From positions 1 through 23,872 of the forward strand of contig JBAZCN010000042.1 of assembly GCA_041655035.1 (NCBI GenBank): 23,872 nucleotides of DNA. Reading direction: 5' to 3'. Positions 22,178-23,872 of the stretch are shown here, one piece after another (the first letter of the stretch is position 1; each line of letters opens with the position of its first letter). Source of the stretch: NAT127 sp041655035 (GTDB lineage: Bacteria > Pseudomonadota > Gammaproteobacteria > Pseudomonadales > Porticoccaceae). Both the position numbers and the translations under genes were made by a program. The notes beneath the pieces are model-generated. The model was not told the origin of the DNA, made no database searches, and saw only the letters and a program-made list of their open reading frames with translations.

Positions 22178-23758
22178 ATGAGCCACGATATCCACGCCCA
22201 CAAGATCCTTATCCTCGATTTCGGCTCCCAGTACACGCAGCTGATCGCTCGTCGCATTCGCGAGATCGGTGTCTACTGCGAGATCTACCCCCATGACGTG
22301 ACGGCGGCGGACATTGGTGATTTCCAGCCGCGGGGTATCATCCTCTCCGGTGGCCCCGAGTCGGTGACGGTAGGCGATGCGCCGCGGGTATCGAATCTGG
22401 TGTTCGAACTGGGGGTGCCGGTGCTCGGTATCTGCTATGGCATGCAGGCCATGGCGGAGTACTTCGGCGGCAAGGTGCAGAGCTCGGAGCTGCGGGAATT
22501 CGGCTACGCGCAGGTCAAGGTCCACGGCGACAGCGACCTGTTGCGCGACATCAGGGATCACGTCGACCACGATGACTGCGCCAGCCTGCTCGACGTGTGG
22601 ATGAGCCATGGCGATAAAGTGGCGGCGATGCCCGAGGGCTTTGCGCTGATGGCCTCCACGGCGAGCTGTCCCATCGCCGGCATCTATTCCACCAGCAAGC
22701 CCTTCTACGGCATCCAGTTCCACCCCGAGGTGACCCACACCCTCCAGGGCAAGCGCATATTCGAGCATTTCGCCCTGCAGATCTGCCACTGCCGACCCCT
22801 GTGGACCGCCGCCAATATCATCGACGACGCCATCGCCCAGGTGCGCGACCAGGTGGGCACCGACAAGGTGCTGCTCGGCCTCTCCGGCGGCGTCGACTCC
22901 TCCGTGGTGGCGGCACTGCTGCACCGCGCCATCGGCGACCAGCTCACCTGTGTGTTCGTCGACAACGGCCTGCTGCGCAAGCACGAGGGCGACCAGGTGA
23001 TGGATATGTTCGCCAGGAACATGGGGGTGAAGGTGATCCGCGTCGATGCCGAAGCCCTGTTCCTCGGCAAACTGGCAGGCGTTGCCGACCCCGAGGCCAA
23101 ACGCAAGATCATCGGCAATACCTTTATCGAGATTTTCGATGAAGAGGCCGGAAAACTGCGGGACGTCAACTGGCTGGCCCAAGGCACCATCTACCCCGAC
23201 GTGATCGAATCCGCCGCCTCCAAAACAGGCAAGGCCCACGTGATCAAATCCCACCACAACGTCGGCGGCCTGCCGGACGATATGAAAATGTCCCTGGTGG
23301 AGCCCCTGCGGGAACTGTTCAAGGACGAGGTGCGCAAGATCGGCCTCGAGCTCGGCCTGCCCTACGATATGGTCTACCGCCATCCCTTCCCCGGCCCCGG
23401 CCTTGGAGTGCGCATCCTCGGCGAAGTGAAGAAAACCTACGCCGACATCCTCCGCGAAGCCGACGCCATCTTTATCGAAGAGCTGCACAGCGCCGACTGG
23501 TACCACAAAACCAGCCAGGCCTTCGCCGTCTTCCTGCCGGTGAAATCCGTCGGCGTAGTGGGCGACGCCCGCCGCTACGAATACGTCATCGCCCTGCGCG
23601 CGGTGGAGACGGTCGACTTCATGACTGCCCGCTGGGCGCATCTACCCTATGAGCTGCTGGAGAAGGTCTCGAACCGGATCATCAATGAAATCAGCGGGAT
23701 ATCACGGGTTACTTATGATATTTCGAGTAAGCCGCCGGCTACTATCGAGTGGGAATGA
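22178..23758 (+). CDS. guaA: GMP synthase (glutamine-hydrolysing)
   Basis: GuaA converts XMP to GMP using ATP and ammonia from glutamine. The 526-residue protein has an N-terminal class I amidotransferase domain with nucleophile C86 (LGICYGMQAMAEYF) and H182/E184 (GIQFHPEVTHT). The ATP-pyrophosphatase domain has the PP-loop LGLSGGVDSSVVAA (about 234-246), and the dimerisation domain contains HPFPGPGLGVRILGE and ends PPATIEWE. All key residues are present. The ribosome-binding site before ATG 22178 is weak. It acts directly after GuaB. The gene's 3' end is a known insertion site for genomic islands in other bacteria. Confidence 0.98.
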   Translation: MSHDIHAHKILILDFGSQYTQLIARRIREIGVYCEIYPHDVTAADIGDFQPRGIILSGGPESVTVGDAPRVSNLVFELGVPVLGICYGMQAMAEYFGGKVQSSELREFGYAQVKVHGDSDLLRDIRDHVDHDDCASLLDVWMSHGDKVAAMPEGFALMASTASCPIAGIYSTSKPFYGIQFHPEVTHTLQGKRIFEHFALQICHCRPLWTAANIIDDAIAQVRDQVGTDKVLLGLSGGVDSSVVAALLHRAIGDQLTCVFVDNGLLRKHEGDQVMDMFARNMGVKVIRVDAEALFLGKLAGVADPEAKRKIIGNTFIEIFDEEAGKLRDVNWLAQGTIYPDVIESAASKTGKAHVIKSHHNVGGLPDDMKMSLVEPLRELFKDEVRKIGLELGLPYDMVYRHPFPGPGLGVRILGEVKKTYADILREADAIFIEELHSADWYHKTSQAFAVFLPVKSVGVVGDARRYEYVIALRAVETVDFMTARWAHLPYELLEKVSNRIINEISGISRVTYDISSKPPATIEWE

Positions 23759-23804
23759 TCCCGCGTCTGGCACAGCCAGGCACCTGAAGGCAAAAAAAGC
23801 CGAT

Positions 23805-23838
23805 AAGCCCGCGTAATTGCGGGCTTTTTTCTTTTTTT
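23805..23838 (+). terminator. Strong Rho-independent terminator after guaA
   Basis: The perfect 8-bp arms AAGCCCGC (23805-23812) and GCGGGCTT (23819-23826) enclose a 6-nt loop (GTAATT). A T-rich tail follows (six T counted from the stem end, a C, then seven T to 23838). It lies about 45 bp after the guaA stop and ends the guaBA transcription unit. Confidence 0.9.
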
Positions 23839-23872
23839 GTCTGGCACGATCTGGCAATAAGAGGAAGCGTCA

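Noticed and set aside
23842..23856. Sigma-54 promoter (TGGCACG ... TGGCA)
   Set aside because: The GG and GC elements are 9 rather than 10 bases apart and the -12 element lacks TTGC, so it does not meet the strict spacing.

Overview
The window reads as chromosomal DNA of a high-GC gammaproteobacterium, with one end of an integrated mobile element at its left side. The evidence is the gene order tRNA-Leu - rnr - rlmB - rpsF - rpsR - (membrane protein) - rplI - dnaB, the divergent xseA / guaBA pair, and proteins that resemble Pseudomonas and E. coli orthologues throughout. I cannot name the genus. Gene functions come from reading translations and motifs by eye; no database search was run.

Positions 1-5207 (mobile element end). 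A tyrosine recombinase of the P4/DUF4102 type lies next to the 3' end of a tRNA-Leu(CAG) gene, and both are on the minus strand. This is the usual layout of an integrative and conjugative element (ICE) or island that inserts in a tRNA 3' end. Moving away from the tRNA come the integrase, an ArsR-type repressor divergent from a LysR-type regulator, about 480 bp without a convincing gene, an unnamed 248-residue protein, an AlpA-type regulator, and a ParA ATPase cut by the window edge. AlpA next to ParA resembles the maintenance and control modules of ICEs of the clc/pKLC102 type. Only one end is visible; the other attachment site and any transfer genes lie outside.

Positions 5183-11733 (RNA decay and translation block). 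tRNA-Leu is divergent from rnr (RNase R). rnr is followed closely by rlmB (23S rRNA 2'-O-methyltransferase) and a CDP-alcohol phosphatidyltransferase. A roughly 160-bp repeat-like spacer precedes the rpsF-rpsR-DUF2232-type-rplI operon. Its leader folds into a hairpin of the S6:S18 autoregulatory type that hides the rpsF Shine-Dalgarno sequence. A terminator follows rplI.

Positions 11748-18227. dnaB (replicative helicase) is followed by panC-panD (pantothenate/CoA precursor synthesis), acs (acetyl-CoA synthetase, which consumes CoA) and der (ribosome-assembly GTPase).

Positions 18311-23872. A DUF481 outer-membrane protein converges on xseA (exonuclease VII large subunit). xseA is divergent from guaB, which is followed by guaA; together these two make GMP from IMP. 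A strong terminator closes guaA.

The most interesting material is regulatory: repeats around the integrase promoter and attachment site, twin palindromes before alpA-parA, the S6:S18 leader, a PanC with several altered signature residues, and a DnaB with an extra segment before Walker B. No clearly new multi-gene system is visible; if one exists it is probably in the part of the element left of the window.
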